DNA of 64,000 bases from Massariosphaeria phaeospora (GCA_011032825.1 JAADJZ010000007.1:62001-126000), one strand, 5' to 3'; positions 20,243 through 32,189 are shown, counted from the first letter of the stretch. Notes: a model not told the origin generated them from the letters alone. Program-made: numbers and translations.

Positions 20243-22358
20243 TTGGTAGATGGCAGCACCATGGCTTCAAATCAACATATGAACGGCCATAGCCCCTCTG
20301 AGCGGACCCCATTACTACACTCCAGCTCAAGTAATGGGGGTGATCATCCCCCGGATGAGTCCGCTGTTGATGCAGAGGATGTTGTATCCGCAGGGGTAAT
20401 TGGTGAAGGAGCCCTTGAGGCGCCCAAATACCCTGATCTTGAAAGACCGCGGAGCTATTCTCACAGCCATTGGCTTGCCCCCGACGAAGACTCGGCATCA
20501 CGACCCGAGCCCGAGAACATTGCGCAATTTCAAGAGAATGGTTTGCTTGGGGGTATGTCGAAAGCAAGGTTTCGATGTATCTTTGGAGGGATTGTGCTTG
20601 GTTACTTTGTAAGAACTTCTCGTTGATCCATATCTCTTGCTGGCACAAATACTCAACTCATGTTTAGGTCGCCATGTTTGATTCTACGCTGATGGCCTCG
20701 AGCCACCCTGTAATTACGTCCTACTTCAACGCATCGAACTCAGCATCTTGGTTATCTACTGCTTTTCTCCTCACGTCGACCTCGTTGCAGCCTCTCTTTG
20801 GGCGGGTGTCAGACACCATTGGACGACGTCCACTGTACCTCACCGGCATACTCTTTCTCACCGTTACTACAGCGTGGTGTGCGTTGGCCCAGAGCATAGG
20901 CAGTTTTATCGCTGCACGAGCATTCTGTGGCATAGGTGCTGCCGGTGTACTATCAATGGGTCAGTGAAGATCCGTCCGAAGGCAATTGGACCACTCACTA
21001 ACGATTGGAAGGCAACATCATGACCAATGACCTTGTGAGCATTGAAGTTCGAGGAACTTATCAAGCCTATATCAATATGTTCTACGGAGGAGGCTCCGCC
21101 GCGGGTGCTGCCTTCGGTGGTTTCCTCTGTGATACGATAGGATGGCGTATGACTTTCGCCATCCAAATCCCCATACTGCTCATAGTGTTCATCAATGGTA
21201 TCCTCACGACGCCCACTACTCTTGGTCCAAACCTGGCGAAACAATCAGGACAGGGTATTATGGATGCAATGAAGGGCTTCGACATTGCCGGCTCAGTCCT
21301 ACTCACCGGATCCGTGGCATCTTTGATCCTTGGTCTAAACCTTGGGGGCAATGTCTATCCGTGGAAGCACCCACTAGTAATTGGATCACTTGTGGTCGCT
21401 GCCATCGCAGGAGTTATTCTCGTCCGTGTTGAAGGCAGAGCAGGCAGACCAGTCATGCCTCTGGCAATGCTATCGAGCAAGCCCCGCGGAAGCCTGGTCT
21501 TCAACAACTTCTTCGCGAACATAGGCATCAACAGCATCATCTTCAACGCTCCGTTATACTTCCAAGCCGTGAAGCTAGATTCAGCTTCGACGTCCGGATT
21601 CCGACTCGCTGGCCCATCCGTCGCCCTCGGAGTCTGCGGCGTGTCGGCTGGCTTCATCATGAGTGCCACGGGCCGCATGACATGGCTGATAGTCGTAGGT
21701 TCCCTCTTCATGTTGTTGGGAGGAACATGTCTCGCTGCAATGTGGGACGGCATACCAATGTGGCTCGCGACGCTCTTCCTGACGCCCGCGAGCATCGGCC
21801 AAGGTCTCGCCTTTCCCGCCGTCTCTCTCGCCGTGCTTGCAACAAGCACTCAAGAAGATCAAGCCGTCATGTCGAGCACGCTCGTCCTCTGGCGCAGTCT
21901 AGGAACAGTCATGGGCGTCTCTTTCAGCAGCCTGATCCTGCAGAACGCCTTGACAGCCTACCTCAACCGCCTTGTTACCGGCGCCGCCAAAGACGAGGTA
22001 ATGCTGCACCTTCCCCTGATTGCTTACTCGGTTGCTTGAAACTCACAATCCCAGATCATCCTTCGCGTGCGCAAATCCGTCCACGCAATCGTCGACCTTG
22101 ACCCCACTCCCCAGAGCCAAGGTACATACGAAAACCCCCCGTCCCGTTCCATAGCCAGGGAACCATTACACCGCCCCCAGAAGCTAAATCAGTCCCCCAG
22201 TAATCGACGCATACGAACGCAGTCTGCGCATCACATTTATCTCGGCAATTGCCTTTTTCGTCGCCGCCAACGCGCTCCTTCTCGCCATCAAACTGCCGGA
22301 CCTAAAACGCCAACCTCGGCAAGAAAATAATGAAGAAGTTGACGAAGCTGCAGAGTAG
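20243..22358 (+). CDS. MFS transporter, DHA2/vacuolar basic amino-acid type
   Basis: Five exons (20243-20608, 20668-20959, 21012-21997, 22055-22121, 22201-22358) give 622 aa; the ATG at 20261 would give 616. A cytosolic N-terminal tail with an SERTPLL acidic-dileucine-like signal precedes multiple membrane helices. Motif A (GRVSDTIGRRP) lies after helix 2, and RGTYQAYINMFYGGGSAAGAAFGG fills the helix 4-5 region. This arrangement resembles the Vba/Fnx1 family, which moves basic amino acids into the vacuole, and related drug-H+ antiporters; the substrate cannot be decided from sequence. The C-terminal helix (ITFISAIAFFVAANALLLAIKL) is encoded only after the two small last introns. The upstream neighbour is the divergent amidotransferase-like gene, 236 nt away. 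Confidence 0.9.
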
Positions 22359-23050
22359 CCAAGCGAAGCTAGGAGATTGCTTGTTCCTCGGCCGAGTCCA
22401 TGGCGTGGTGGTGGGGGTTGCACACTAGTGTGCACACGGCAGCATCCGGGGGGGCTGTGCGGTGGGTTCGTTGAACATAACTTACCGAGGTATCGCAGGT
22501 GCGACGATAGGTGGGACAAGATGGACAAGATAATTAGATGAAATGATTGTTCCCGTCGCAAGGCTGACTTTGCTGTAAGTGTTTCACATGCCAACTGAAC
22601 TGCCGAATGCGGTCGGGCATACGGCATACGAGCCATGCGATATCCGAACCCCACACAGATTTTGGAAAAATCCATTGCGAGACAACATTTGGTTCTATCA
22701 AACATGGTATTGTCGAATTTGCTCCAAACGTCTCGCCGCCAACCTGGCATAATTTTCTCCGATACGCACTCGCTGATTCTACCCTTTTTCCTCTAGAAGC
22801 TCTATGTAGATATTGCACAGCGTACTGGATAAAATTGGGCTTGTAAAGACACAGGTAAACTATCAACCAGTCGTTCAAAACGCCCATACTATCCAGAGGA
22901 TCACCCAAGTCTATCTTTACTAGCGCGACCTCTTCGTCATCCATCGCGCCATAGTACATACCCCACAACGCCCCTTTCCCCGCCTCTTCCCCTTCCCCTT
23001 CCCCATCCAGCTAATCCTTCCAACTCCCCTAACCAATCCGCCCTTACTAC
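22359..23050. other. Convergent 3' region, no gene
   Basis: Between the MFS gene and the HD-hydratase gene. No supported coding sequence; a 145-codon minus-strand frame (22534-22968) has no recognisable features. Confidence 0.45.
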
Positions 23051-25194
23051 TTACTCATAAGGCTCCATCAAGGTGTTGCCTACAACCGCCTCCACAAACC
23101 CCTCATTCGCCGTAGTGTGGCACCAGGGTTTGCGCTCCATCTCCTCGCGCATGGTCGAGGCGAAACAGCCCGACCACTGGTTGCGCGGAAAGGCCGCGAC
23201 GACGCTCGCGATGGTGTCTTTGTGGATGAGGTGCGGGTTGGCGCCCACGTTGTCTGTTTGGGGGTGGGTAGCACGTTAGCGAGGACCGGTGAAGGAAGGG
23301 GGAAGGCGGGTAGAATATAAGGAACGAAACGTGATAGAATGTGTTAGAGGATATGAATTGTGGGATCGAGGTGCTGAGAAGACGGGATAGAGAGGAACTG
23401 GGTGAGAGGTAGTAGGAAGCCTGTTGGTCTCTGCGTGACTGTTGGTGTTCTGCCTGTGCTGCGAGCTGACTTGAGTGGATCTGACCGCTCATCCAAAAGG
23501 TTCCGGATATCTGCCTGACTGGTGGTACCTGAGTACCAGTAAGGCACCGAGGCCTCATTCGTCTCCACGACATGTGATTGACCGGTCTCTTGTCCGCGCT
23601 CATCCCCCTGGCCCCGTGCTTACACCAGCCTGAACACTTGTACTCCGTACCATCTATGCGTACCGTAGAGTCGTAGACTATTCGCCCAAGTCGCAACAGC
23701 AATAACCCAAAGCGCGAAGTCCCGTTGTGGATACACCGTTTCTCGGCAGATTGATTGGAGCTTGGAGTTTGCCTAAAACGGGAGTCGAAGTAGCTCTTAG
23801 GCGTGGGGCCCGCTATTCGCCTTCGAGAACGACGCTGCACAGCCTACTTTGCCAAGCGCACTCTGGAGCGCATGCAACTTATTCTCGCGCCAAGGCCATA
23901 TTGGAATCATTTGATCTCGGATCGTAGAGTTTGCGGTGGCGGCCAAGATTTTAGATATTTACAGCCGAGTTGTAGCGGGAGTGTTGTGTCATGCAGCTTG
24001 TTGGTTGGCTCTTTCGTCGATATTGCGGAGTGCGGTTTGGCCAACCGAGAACGAACAACAATACTGTATGGATGACATCCACATAGGAGAAGCGTACTCC
24101 GTATAGGGGCGACGTTAATTAAGGCATTTCGGTGGCAGGATCCGAATATCGGACGGAGTAGGTAGTAAGCTAGGATCATGTCCTACAATGGCGTTCTCGG
24201 ACTTGGAAGTTGGAGTTGGAGTTGTCGTGTCTTGTCATCGATATATCCCGGCTGATGCGCCTCGAATGTATGGTGACGTATCCGGCGTTCGTATGGAGTC
24301 GCAGGTAATCAAGATGTAGCTCGCCACGTCGTAGCGTTTATGTAGCCAAGCCATCATTTGTGGCAAGTTTACGGGTGAATTGTAGCATAGGGTGACGTTT
24401 AAAGGCCAAAGTGTTAAACGAGGTCAACTGGGACGTGGGAGCGAAGGATTCCGGGTATGCGGTCGGCATGCAAAAGCAATGCAGTGATGCATCGCACTCG
24501 TATTTGCAGAAAGACAAATAGGAAGAAAAGGTTCAGGTACTTACCAAAAACAGTTGAAAGCTGGATTAACTGGCCCAGAGTAGTGATGGACCCAGTCTCT
24601 CCCAGATCCGCATGCCTCACAATGGCTTCAGCTACGGCTTCTCCTTGGTCATCGGACGCTCCATTCCCCTTAAGGAAGTCAAGAGCTTTGAATGCACCCT
24701 GTGACCATCGTTAACTCTTGATGTAAATACGGCATTAGGCTGTACGAACGTAAAATTCGAACGACATCCGAGTGCCATGAAGGTACCGGTCGATGGTGCC
24801 GAGATCATGAAGAAGACAGGTGAGGAAGTAGGTTTCGAGGAGTAACTCGAGCTCTTTAAAGTGATACTTCACAATTGCCGCTCCTGCATACGTTAGCTGA
24901 GATATTGACACGATACCCTTGTACACAAGATGTTACAGTGGTGACAACGAACAGAAATCCACACTGACCGTAGTAGTAGACCCGCATACTATGGTTGAAC
25001 GTCTTCTCTGGCAGTTCTTTCTTCGCATACTGGTACGTCTTTCTAACGATATCGGAATCAGGCAGTTTGATATCGCTCACCGAGATCTTGGCTTGCAGGT
25101 TCTTATCAACATGCGTTAATCCCTTCGAAAAACTGCGGGGAACTGCGGTCCATCCATTTGCAGTAAGATCCTGGTTGTTTGTACCGTCAGACAT
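23051..25194 (-). CDS. DDI2: Cyanamide-hydratase-like HD-domain protein, interrupted by a 1.29 kb intron
   Basis: Four exons on the minus strand (24969-25194, 24750-24883, 24545-24698, 23051-23253) join in phase to 238 aa, close to yeast Ddi2/Ddi3 (225 aa). Family landmarks in order are NHSMRVYYYG, LLHDLGT (the metal-binding HD pair), MSFEFYGAFKAL, VRHADLG, LGQLIQLSTVFDNVG, LIHKDTI, WSGCFASTMREE, KPWCHTT and the terminal LMEPYE. These proteins are HD-type metal hydrolases; the characterised members hydrate cyanamide to urea in the cytosol. The first two introns are 85 and 51 nt, the second with a GTTCGT donor. The third (23254-24544) is 1291 nt yet has a clean GTAAGT donor and a GCTAAC branch plus CAG acceptor. 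Only this splice rejoins LSTVF to DNVGANPH. If it is not spliced, the protein loses its last 67 residues. Confidence 0.88.
23254..24544 (-). other. Expanded intron of 1291 nt
   Basis: Roughly 15-25 times the size of most introns in the window. The donor GTAAGTACC, branch GCTAACGTG and acceptor CCCCCAAACAG are intact. No transposase, reverse transcriptase or long ORF with domains occurs inside. TACTCCGTA occurs twice in direct orientation (23641-23649, 24095-24103). The part nearest the acceptor is pyrimidine-rich on the coding strand and looks like a promoter or 5' leader. Confidence 0.75.
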
Positions 25195-27977
25195 TTTGTT
25201 TTGGATCTGGTGTTGAAAATACGACGCCCCTAGTTTGTTGTCCTAATTTGGGAACGGAATTTGACTGTGCCGTAAAGTTGCAGAATAGTCTCACAAAGGT
25301 AACAATGGCGCTTCAGTAGTTGTGAATCTGGAAGACAACTTAGGCTAAGGATAGGCCGGAGTGGTTTGATCCGGGAATGTCTTCTGCCTGGGAGTTGGGA
25401 ACTGGAGTTCGGATCTGTTTTTGGACACTACGGGTCGTGTGTAGATCTGGGGCTAATATGCAGGTACAGATTGACCTGGTGAGGCACGACAATAATAACC
25501 TTTGGGGGCCACCGAACCTAGATAGCGGGATTTGACGTTCTTCAGCGGTTACAACGATGTTGAGTTAGAAATAGTAGCGTTTGAAGTTTCTTGTGGGATG
25601 TCGGCGCGTAGAGATGGGTGGTTGACCGATGACCAGTTTCCCCGCTTTTGTGACGAAATCATTTAATAATAATTGGAGGTTAAGTACGTTTTGCAAAATT
25701 CATATTTGCTGTGTAGGGCGCACATGTCGAAAGCACCTAGAGGCTGAATCTGATCTACACGCCTGTAATGATGACTCTCCTAATTGGTGCTACGTTGATG
25801 ATTGCGCACATGAGTAATCGCGCATGCTTTTTGCGAGTCTTTCGGGACAGCAATCATCGACGTACCAGATCATCATTGAGCCCTGATATTCACCGAGATG
25901 CGGGTTACTTGAAAATGAATCTGGCCACCGTTGCGTGTGGGGACATGCAGTCAGCGCAACCAATGGCTGACATACATGCTGGGACTGGAGGAACCCAAGC
26001 TGGTGGGTAGACTGTAGGTCTATAATTGAAACTGGATGTGGGACACGAGCCTAATCACGTCCGACCTTAGATTCAAGATAGACCAAGGTGCAAATCGTGA
26101 CTTCACAAGTATCACAAACTAGGTTGGATATTCTAAAGATGATTGCCGCATAGGTGAGCAGGATTCCTTTTGGCACGGACTTGTTGGGGTGTCATCGCAA
26201 AGAAAACCGCTTTTGACCGCTGCGAGAGTGCATGGGATTATAGAGGATCCGATCCGCGGGCTGACTTACTTAGGACACAGTGCATATTGAACGGCATTCT
26301 TCCGAATGCGCTCAGTGTTAATGTTAAACATGAGCCAAGTGCTACCGAATCAACTTGCTTTATATTTACCTAGCACGTGTGGCAGAGACAAGATCTCAGG
26401 CTCCTGGACCTTCACGAACGGTAGGATGAGATTACATTAGCGCTTCTTGCAACCGCCAGCGGCAAGTGGCTATCATTTCATTGAGTGTCGCCGCGCTTGC
26501 AGAGGGCAAGTGACGGCGAGGCGGAGCGATTCAGCGGCAAGATGGACAGCGAATGGCCATGCTGCATAGGCACTCTCCCCGATGACCCTGTGTGCTGAAG
26601 CTGGAGCTGGGCCGAGGTGATGCATCGACAGGAGGGTCAGAGGCTCGGTCTTCTCGGTCTTCGACAACAGAATCTAGATGGACTGAATCGGGATGCTATA
26701 GGAGTCGGCAGCATCAGCGAGTCTCGCAAAAGCTCGAGGGCTGCACGGGCACGGGATCCCGCCTCGCACAATAATGGCCCGTATGGGCTGGAACTCGAAG
26801 AGAACGCCTTGACACGGCGTGCTTGGCCTCATCTCAGTGGGCGCCCAGCGACGCACTGATGCCGTGTGCGACGGGGCCTCCTCCTTTTCGACGGCGGGGC
26901 GGCCACGCGGTCGCAGCTCGCTGGCCGAGGGCGACAGCGCTGCAGAAGCGACGAGGCCAGTGTGGTCGCGGGTCGCGGCGAGAAGTGAAACGCATGCAGC
27001 TGGTGCAGATGATGCAGGCAAGCGTGGAGGGCGAGAGGTGCGCCGTCGAGGAGTTGTTTGTGCTGCTGGAGGCTGCACGGGAGCCCTGGAGGCTGCACGG
27101 TGTGCTGTTTCCCTGCTCGCCGCTACGCTTGGCGCAGACTGGCGGCCGCGCTAGGGCGCTTGCGGCCTGGCCTGGGGCTGTGTAGAGCTGGGCGCGCTTC
27201 TTACAACACTGTTCCGCGCCCGTCATGGGCTGCTGCAGCACTTTCTGGCCTGGACTTTAACCCGCCGGCCTCGTCTCAATGCGCCGCTGCTAGACTGAGC
27301 ATTCCTCGACTTCTTCTAATTGCCTGCTGTCCGCCGCCGCGACTGCAACTGCTCCTCACACGCCGCGAGGGCCGTCGTTCCAGCCAGTCTCCGCCGCCCA
27401 CGGCATGCGAAGCCCACAACAACACTGCCACACCGAGACCGCCCATTGCCCGTCATCGACCCGCCAGACTGCGGCCATTCAGCTGTGTTCGTTAGGTGCT
27501 GCAGCAGCAGTCCGCTCTTTTTCGCCGTCCACTACGCACCCCAGGTGAGCGAGTCCCCGTCGCGCTCCCCGTAAGCTGCCACGGCCAGACAATGGATGGG
27601 CCGAGCCAGCGTGGAGAGAGTGCCCTTGTGTGTGGCTGTGCAGGCTGCGTTGCTGGACGACGCAGCGTTGGACAACCCTTTCAACGCGTTTGCTAACCGC
27701 GGTTTGCTCCAGCCCTTTTCCGTGGGTCGCCCGGCCACTTCTTTCTCTGTGAATCGTCACCACCTCCACCACCAAACTTGGGCCAGCAGAGCTCAGCCTC
27801 GCCAGTTTGCCTCCTTCCTCGACCCCCGGCCCTTTATTATTCTGCGCCCGTTCCCGTATGCTGGCCTGCTCACCACCGGCGTGACGCCTCAGCACATTCT
27901 TGTCCTCCGCATCCATCGCTTAGCCAACAGCACAGCCTTCCATACAGCCCCTTGTCTGAGTTCGCAAGGCTCCCGCC
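25195..27977. other. Long intergenic region upstream of PMC1
   Basis: Nearly 2.8 kb without a supported gene. The left half (to about 26.4 kb) is AT-richer and featureless. The right half is GC-rich and presumably holds the PMC1 promoter and 5' leader. A 15-bp direct repeat CTGGAGGCTGCACGG occurs at 27066-27080 and 27086-27100. Open frames of 110-145 codons in the GC-rich part lack domains and overlap on several frames, as expected by chance. Confidence 0.45.
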
Positions 27978-30900
27978 ATGGCTGACAGCATAGACAACAA
28001 CGCGCGCGACACGCCCTCTCCGTCTCCTGGTCGCAGAAGGGCTCCTACCATTACCATCGACACCTCCGCCGTCAACCCCAACTCCACCGAAGACATGCAC
28101 GACGCGGCACCTCTCGGAGACCCCCAGGATAACCAAACAATACAGCGACACGGCGATAACATCGACGTCTCCCCAACAACGCAGTCGAGACAGCCGCCGT
28201 CAGAGTTGCGTGCTGCCGCTTCATTCGAGAGCAAAGAGAGCAGGCCAACATCACCACATAATGTCTCCTCACCAGCTTCGAACTGGGGCACCACCCAAAA
28301 CTTTCTCTCGGTGCCGGGAGCGCGCTCACGGGGTAGCTCGCTTGATTCCGCTGCTGAGAACGGCGAGACTAATTCCAGCGGAACCTATAACGCTTCATCG
28401 CAAGCCGAGGCTATCAAAGGCGAGCATAACCCGAGCGAGATACTGAATGATAAAGATGCTCTGCGTCCTGATCCTGGAACCGAGGACGCTTTCCAGGTAG
28501 AAAACAACAAATTCGCTTTCTCTCCCGGTCAATTGAGCAAGCTCTATAACCCCAAAAGCTTAGGAGCTTTCCATGCATTAGGGGGTATCGCTGGTCTCGA
28601 AAAGGGCCTCAGAACCGACAGGTCTGCTGGTTTAAGCGTCGACGAACAGCACCTAGATGGCGCAATAAGTTTTGAAGAAGCGACTACTTTACGTTCGGCG
28701 AAGTCGTCTTACGATCAATCCCCTGAAAAGCTAGAATCAACGCCTCATGCATCTGCCACTGATGGATTCGCCGATCGTAAACGAGTCTATACCGAAAATC
28801 GACTACCAGTGCGAAAACCTACAAGCATTTTTATGTTGGCATGGATGGCCTACAACGACAAGGTCCTCCTCCTACTGACTGGAGCCGCGGTTATCTCTCT
28901 CGCGCTTGGTCTCTACCAGACCTTTGGCATCAAACACGAACCTGGCGAGCCTGCCGTCGAATGGATCGAAGGTGTAGCTATCATCGTCGCTATTGTCATC
29001 GTTGTCGTCGTTGGCGCTGTGAACGATTGGGAAAAAGAGCGCCAGTTCGTCAAGCTCAACCAAAAGAAGGACGATCGAGTAGTCAAGGTAATCCGATCGG
29101 GATCAATTCGCGAAATCTCTGTGTACGATGTACTCGTGGGGGATGTCCTTAACCTCGAACCTGGAGACATGGTTCCCGTTGATGGTGTTCTCATCTCTGG
29201 CCATGGCATTAAGTGCGACGAATCGTCCGCCACTGGTGAATCTGATCTGTTGAGAAAGACCCCAGGAGACGAAGTGTTCCGGGCTATGGAAAACCACGAA
29301 CCGCTCAAGAAAATGGATCCTTTCATCCTGTCCGGTGCCAAAGTATCTGAAGGTGTTGGGACTTTCTTGGTCACTGCGGTCGGCATCCACTCGAGCTACG
29401 GCAAGATCATGATGTCCTTACGCGAAGACGCCGAAGTCACGCCACTCCAGTCGAAGTTGAATCTGTTGGCCGAGTACATCGCGAAACTGGGAGGAGCATC
29501 TGCCCTATTGCTATTCATCGTCCTTGTGATCAAGTTCTTGGTTGGCCTGCGGACGAGCACTCTGACACCCGCAGATAAAGGCCAGCAGTTTCTCAACATC
29601 CTCATCGTCGCCATCACTGTTGTGGTCGTTGCTGTTCCTGAGGGCTTACCTCTAGCTGTTACTCTGGCGTTGGCTTTTGCCACCAGACGAATGCTCAAGG
29701 ACAACAATTTGGTACGACTGTTAAGATCTTGCGAGACTATGGGAAATGCTACCACCATCTGCTCCGACAAAACCGGCACGTTAACACAGAACAAAATGAC
29801 GGTCGTTGCTGGAACGCTGGGGACCGCATTACGCTTCGGCGATCAGAAGCTGAAAGCTTCAAGCACTACAGAGAAGGGCGTAGACGAGTCTCCAGTAGGA
29901 CATTCCGACGATATCTCACCTTCCGAGTTCGTTTCCACTCTGAACAGCGAGGTCAAGACTTTGCTCCTGCAATCCATCATTCAAAACACCACGGCTTTCG
30001 AAGGTCAGGAGGGTGGCCCCGACGCCTTTATCGGTTCCAAAACCGAAACTGCCCTTCTTGGTTTTGCTCGCGATTATATGGGTATGGGTCCTGTCGGCAC
30101 GGAACGCTCGAACGCGAATATCGTTCAGGTTATCCCTTTCGACTCAGCCATCAAGTGCTCAGCCGTGGTAGTCAAGTTAGCTGATGGGCGCTTCCGCATG
30201 TACGTCAAGGGTGCATCAGAAATCCTGCTCGGCAAATGCGATCGTATCGTCTCTGAAGCTACGAAAGAACTTCTCGAAGCTCCCATCACCGGAGACAATC
30301 GCGAAACCATCGAGCAAGTCATCACGACTTATGCTTCTCGCTCTCTGCGCACCATCGGCTTGATATATCGCGACTTCGAGAGCTGGCCGCCTAGGGACTC
30401 ACGGAAGAACGAGGATGATCCGTCACTGGCAATTTTTGAGGACGTTTTTAATAAAATGACGTTTCTCTCGATTGTTGGTATTCAAGACCCTCTCCGAGAC
30501 GGTGTGCCTGATGCGGTCAAGGACTGTCAACACGCTGGTGTCTTTGTGCGCATGGTCACTGGTGATAACGTTTTGACTGCTAAGGCCATTGCCGAAGAAT
30601 GCGGCATCCTTGTTCCCGGAGGACTCGTTATGGAGGGTCCCACCTTCAGGAAACTATCAAAACGCGAGATGGATGCCGTTATTCCTAAGCTTTGTGTACT
30701 CGCCCGCTCCAGTCCCGACGATAAACGTAGACTCGTCAAACGCCTAAAAGAGTTGGGTGAGACAGTTGCCGTCACTGGTGACGGTACTAACGACGCACCT
30801 GCACTCAAGACTGCTGATGTTGGTTTCTCGATGGGTATTGCTGGAACAGAGGTCGCCAAGGAGGCATCCGCTATTATCCTCATGGACGACAACTTTGCTT

Positions 30901-32189
30901 CGATTGTGAAGGCGCTTCTATGGGGCCGAGCCGTCAATGATGCTGTCCAGAAGTTTTTGCAGTTTCAGATCACAGTCAACATCACCGCAGTCTTCCTTAC
31001 CTTCGTCTCTGCTGTTTCTAGCAACGATGAAGAGTCAGTTCTTAGCGCTGTCCAACTGCTCTGGGTCAATCTTATCATGGACACATTTGCTGCACTGGCA
31101 CTTGCCACTGATCCGCCCACCCGTTCAATGCTTTACCGGAAGCCAAGTCCCAAATCGGCCCCATTGATTACCCTGAGAATGTGGAAGATGATCATTGGAC
31201 AGGCTATCTATCAGCTGGTGGTCACCTTCATTCTCTATTTCGCTGGTTCGAAGATCTTGTCCTACGATCATGAGGAGGAGAAGAAGATGCCTACCCTGGT
31301 CTTCAACACCTTTGTGTGGATGCAGATTTTCAACGCTCTCAACAATCGTCGCTTGGATAACCGATTCAACGTCTTCGAGAACATCCACCGTAACATCTAC
31401 TTTATCGTCATCCTGGGCATCATGATAGGCGGCCAAACCATGATTATCTTTGTCGGCGGTAGAGCCTTCAAAGTTGAACATATCAATGGTGTGCAATGGG
31501 CTATCTCGATCATCCTCGGCCTTCTGTCGCTTCCTGTCGGTGTGATCATACGGTTGATCCCTGATGAACTCATCCGGCGATGCATACCTGACTACCTAAG
31601 ACGGAAGCAGACCCCTCAGGTTGTCGTTTCTGATGAAGATTATCAGTGGAATCAGGGCCTGCTTGAAATCCGCGAGGAACTCACATTCATCAAGAAGGTT
31701 CGCGGAGGGCGCCTTAGTAACCTGAAGTTCAAGGTTCAGCATCCACGAGAGATTTTCCATCGATCGCGTTCAAGCCACTCTCTTCCTGCCACGCCAAACA
31801 ACGGTGTCAATAACGATGCTGATGGATCTACTGCGCCTCCTACTCCAGACTCGAGAAGTCGACGCCGCACCAGATCGCGATCTAACTCTGCGCTTGCGCC
31901 AGCTACCGTCATGGCTGGTATCGTGGCTGGAAGTATCGGTGGGTGGTCGCCGATTGATCGGAACGGCGATGAGGACTCATTAAAGTTCTCGCGTGACCGA
32001 AGCAAGTCCGATTTGGAAGGACAAAAGGGGATCGATCTACACCCTGGTACGAAGTCAACTGATCCTATTCTAGCTCCTCAACCACAGGAGTATCGCGGCC
32101 CGCCTAGCCAGAACATGGACACAACGCCAAATTTCATTAACGGACCATTCGCTGGGGACGCGAAGCTGGACGACAAGTCGAAGTTATGA
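27978..32189 (+). CDS. PMC1: P-type Ca2+-transporting ATPase, PMCA/Pmc1 type
   Basis: A single exon of 1403 aa. P-type landmarks in order are the actuator TGES motif (about residue 415), PEGLPLAVTLALAF in helix M4 with the calcium-site region, the phosphorylation loop CSDKTGTLT (Asp597), the nucleotide-domain KGASE, and TGDGTNDAPAL in the hinge. A long Ser/Pro-rich N-terminal tail (about 270 residues) and a 230-residue basic, Ser-rich C-terminal tail (after about residue 1170) flank the core. The IIB subtype is indicated by sequence around M4-M6 (VNLIMDTFAALALATDPPT). Fungal Pmc1 proteins pump cytosolic Ca2+ into the vacuole and are often induced by calcineurin/Crz1. No signal was identified here that would prove such regulation. 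The start codon context is GCCATGG, a good match to consensus. Confidence 0.97.
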   Translation: MADSIDNNARDTPSPSPGRRRAPTITIDTSAVNPNSTEDMHDAAPLGDPQDNQTIQRHGDNIDVSPTTQSRQPPSELRAAASFESKESRPTSPHNVSSPASNWGTTQNFLSVPGARSRGSSLDSAAENGETNSSGTYNASSQAEAIKGEHNPSEILNDKDALRPDPGTEDAFQVENNKFAFSPGQLSKLYNPKSLGAFHALGGIAGLEKGLRTDRSAGLSVDEQHLDGAISFEEATTLRSAKSSYDQSPEKLESTPHASATDGFADRKRVYTENRLPVRKPTSIFMLAWMAYNDKVLLLLTGAAVISLALGLYQTFGIKHEPGEPAVEWIEGVAIIVAIVIVVVVGAVNDWEKERQFVKLNQKKDDRVVKVIRSGSIREISVYDVLVGDVLNLEPGDMVPVDGVLISGHGIKCDESSATGESDLLRKTPGDEVFRAMENHEPLKKMDPFILSGAKVSEGVGTFLVTAVGIHSSYGKIMMSLREDAEVTPLQSKLNLLAEYIAKLGGASALLLFIVLVIKFLVGLRTSTLTPADKGQQFLNILIVAITVVVVAVPEGLPLAVTLALAFATRRMLKDNNLVRLLRSCETMGNATTICSDKTGTLTQNKMTVVAGTLGTALRFGDQKLKASSTTEKGVDESPVGHSDDISPSEFVSTLNSEVKTLLLQSIIQNTTAFEGQEGGPDAFIGSKTETALLGFARDYMGMGPVGTERSNANIVQVIPFDSAIKCSAVVVKLADGRFRMYVKGASEILLGKCDRIVSEATKELLEAPITGDNRETIEQVITTYASRSLRTIGLIYRDFESWPPRDSRKNEDDPSLAIFEDVFNKMTFLSIVGIQDPLRDGVPDAVKDCQHAGVFVRMVTGDNVLTAKAIAEECGILVPGGLVMEGPTFRKLSKREMDAVIPKLCVLARSSPDDKRRLVKRLKELGETVAVTGDGTNDAPALKTADVGFSMGIAGTEVAKEASAIILMDDNFASIVKALLWGRAVNDAVQKFLQFQITVNITAVFLTFVSAVSSNDEESVLSAVQLLWVNLIMDTFAALALATDPPTRSMLYRKPSPKSAPLITLRMWKMIIGQAIYQLVVTFILYFAGSKILSYDHEEEKKMPTLVFNTFVWMQIFNALNNRRLDNRFNVFENIHRNIYFIVILGIMIGGQTMIIFVGGRAFKVEHINGVQWAISIILGLLSLPVGVIIRLIPDELIRRCIPDYLRRKQTPQVVVSDEDYQWNQGLLEIREELTFIKKVRGGRLSNLKFKVQHPREIFHRSRSSHSLPATPNNGVNNDADGSTAPPTPDSRSRRRTRSRSNSALAPATVMAGIVAGSIGGWSPIDRNGDEDSLKFSRDRSKSDLEGQKGIDLHPGTKSTDPILAPQPQEYRGPPSQNMDTTPNFINGPFAGDAKLDDKSKL

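Noticed and set aside
4821..24103. TACGGAGTA/TACTCCGTA as a transposon terminus
   Set aside because: Only three exact copies were seen, without inverted pairing or target duplications; it is a common short motif in fungal intergenic DNA.
27978..32189. Possible intron in PMC1
   Set aside because: The 1403-codon frame covers all P-type motifs in order with no gap, so no intron is needed.
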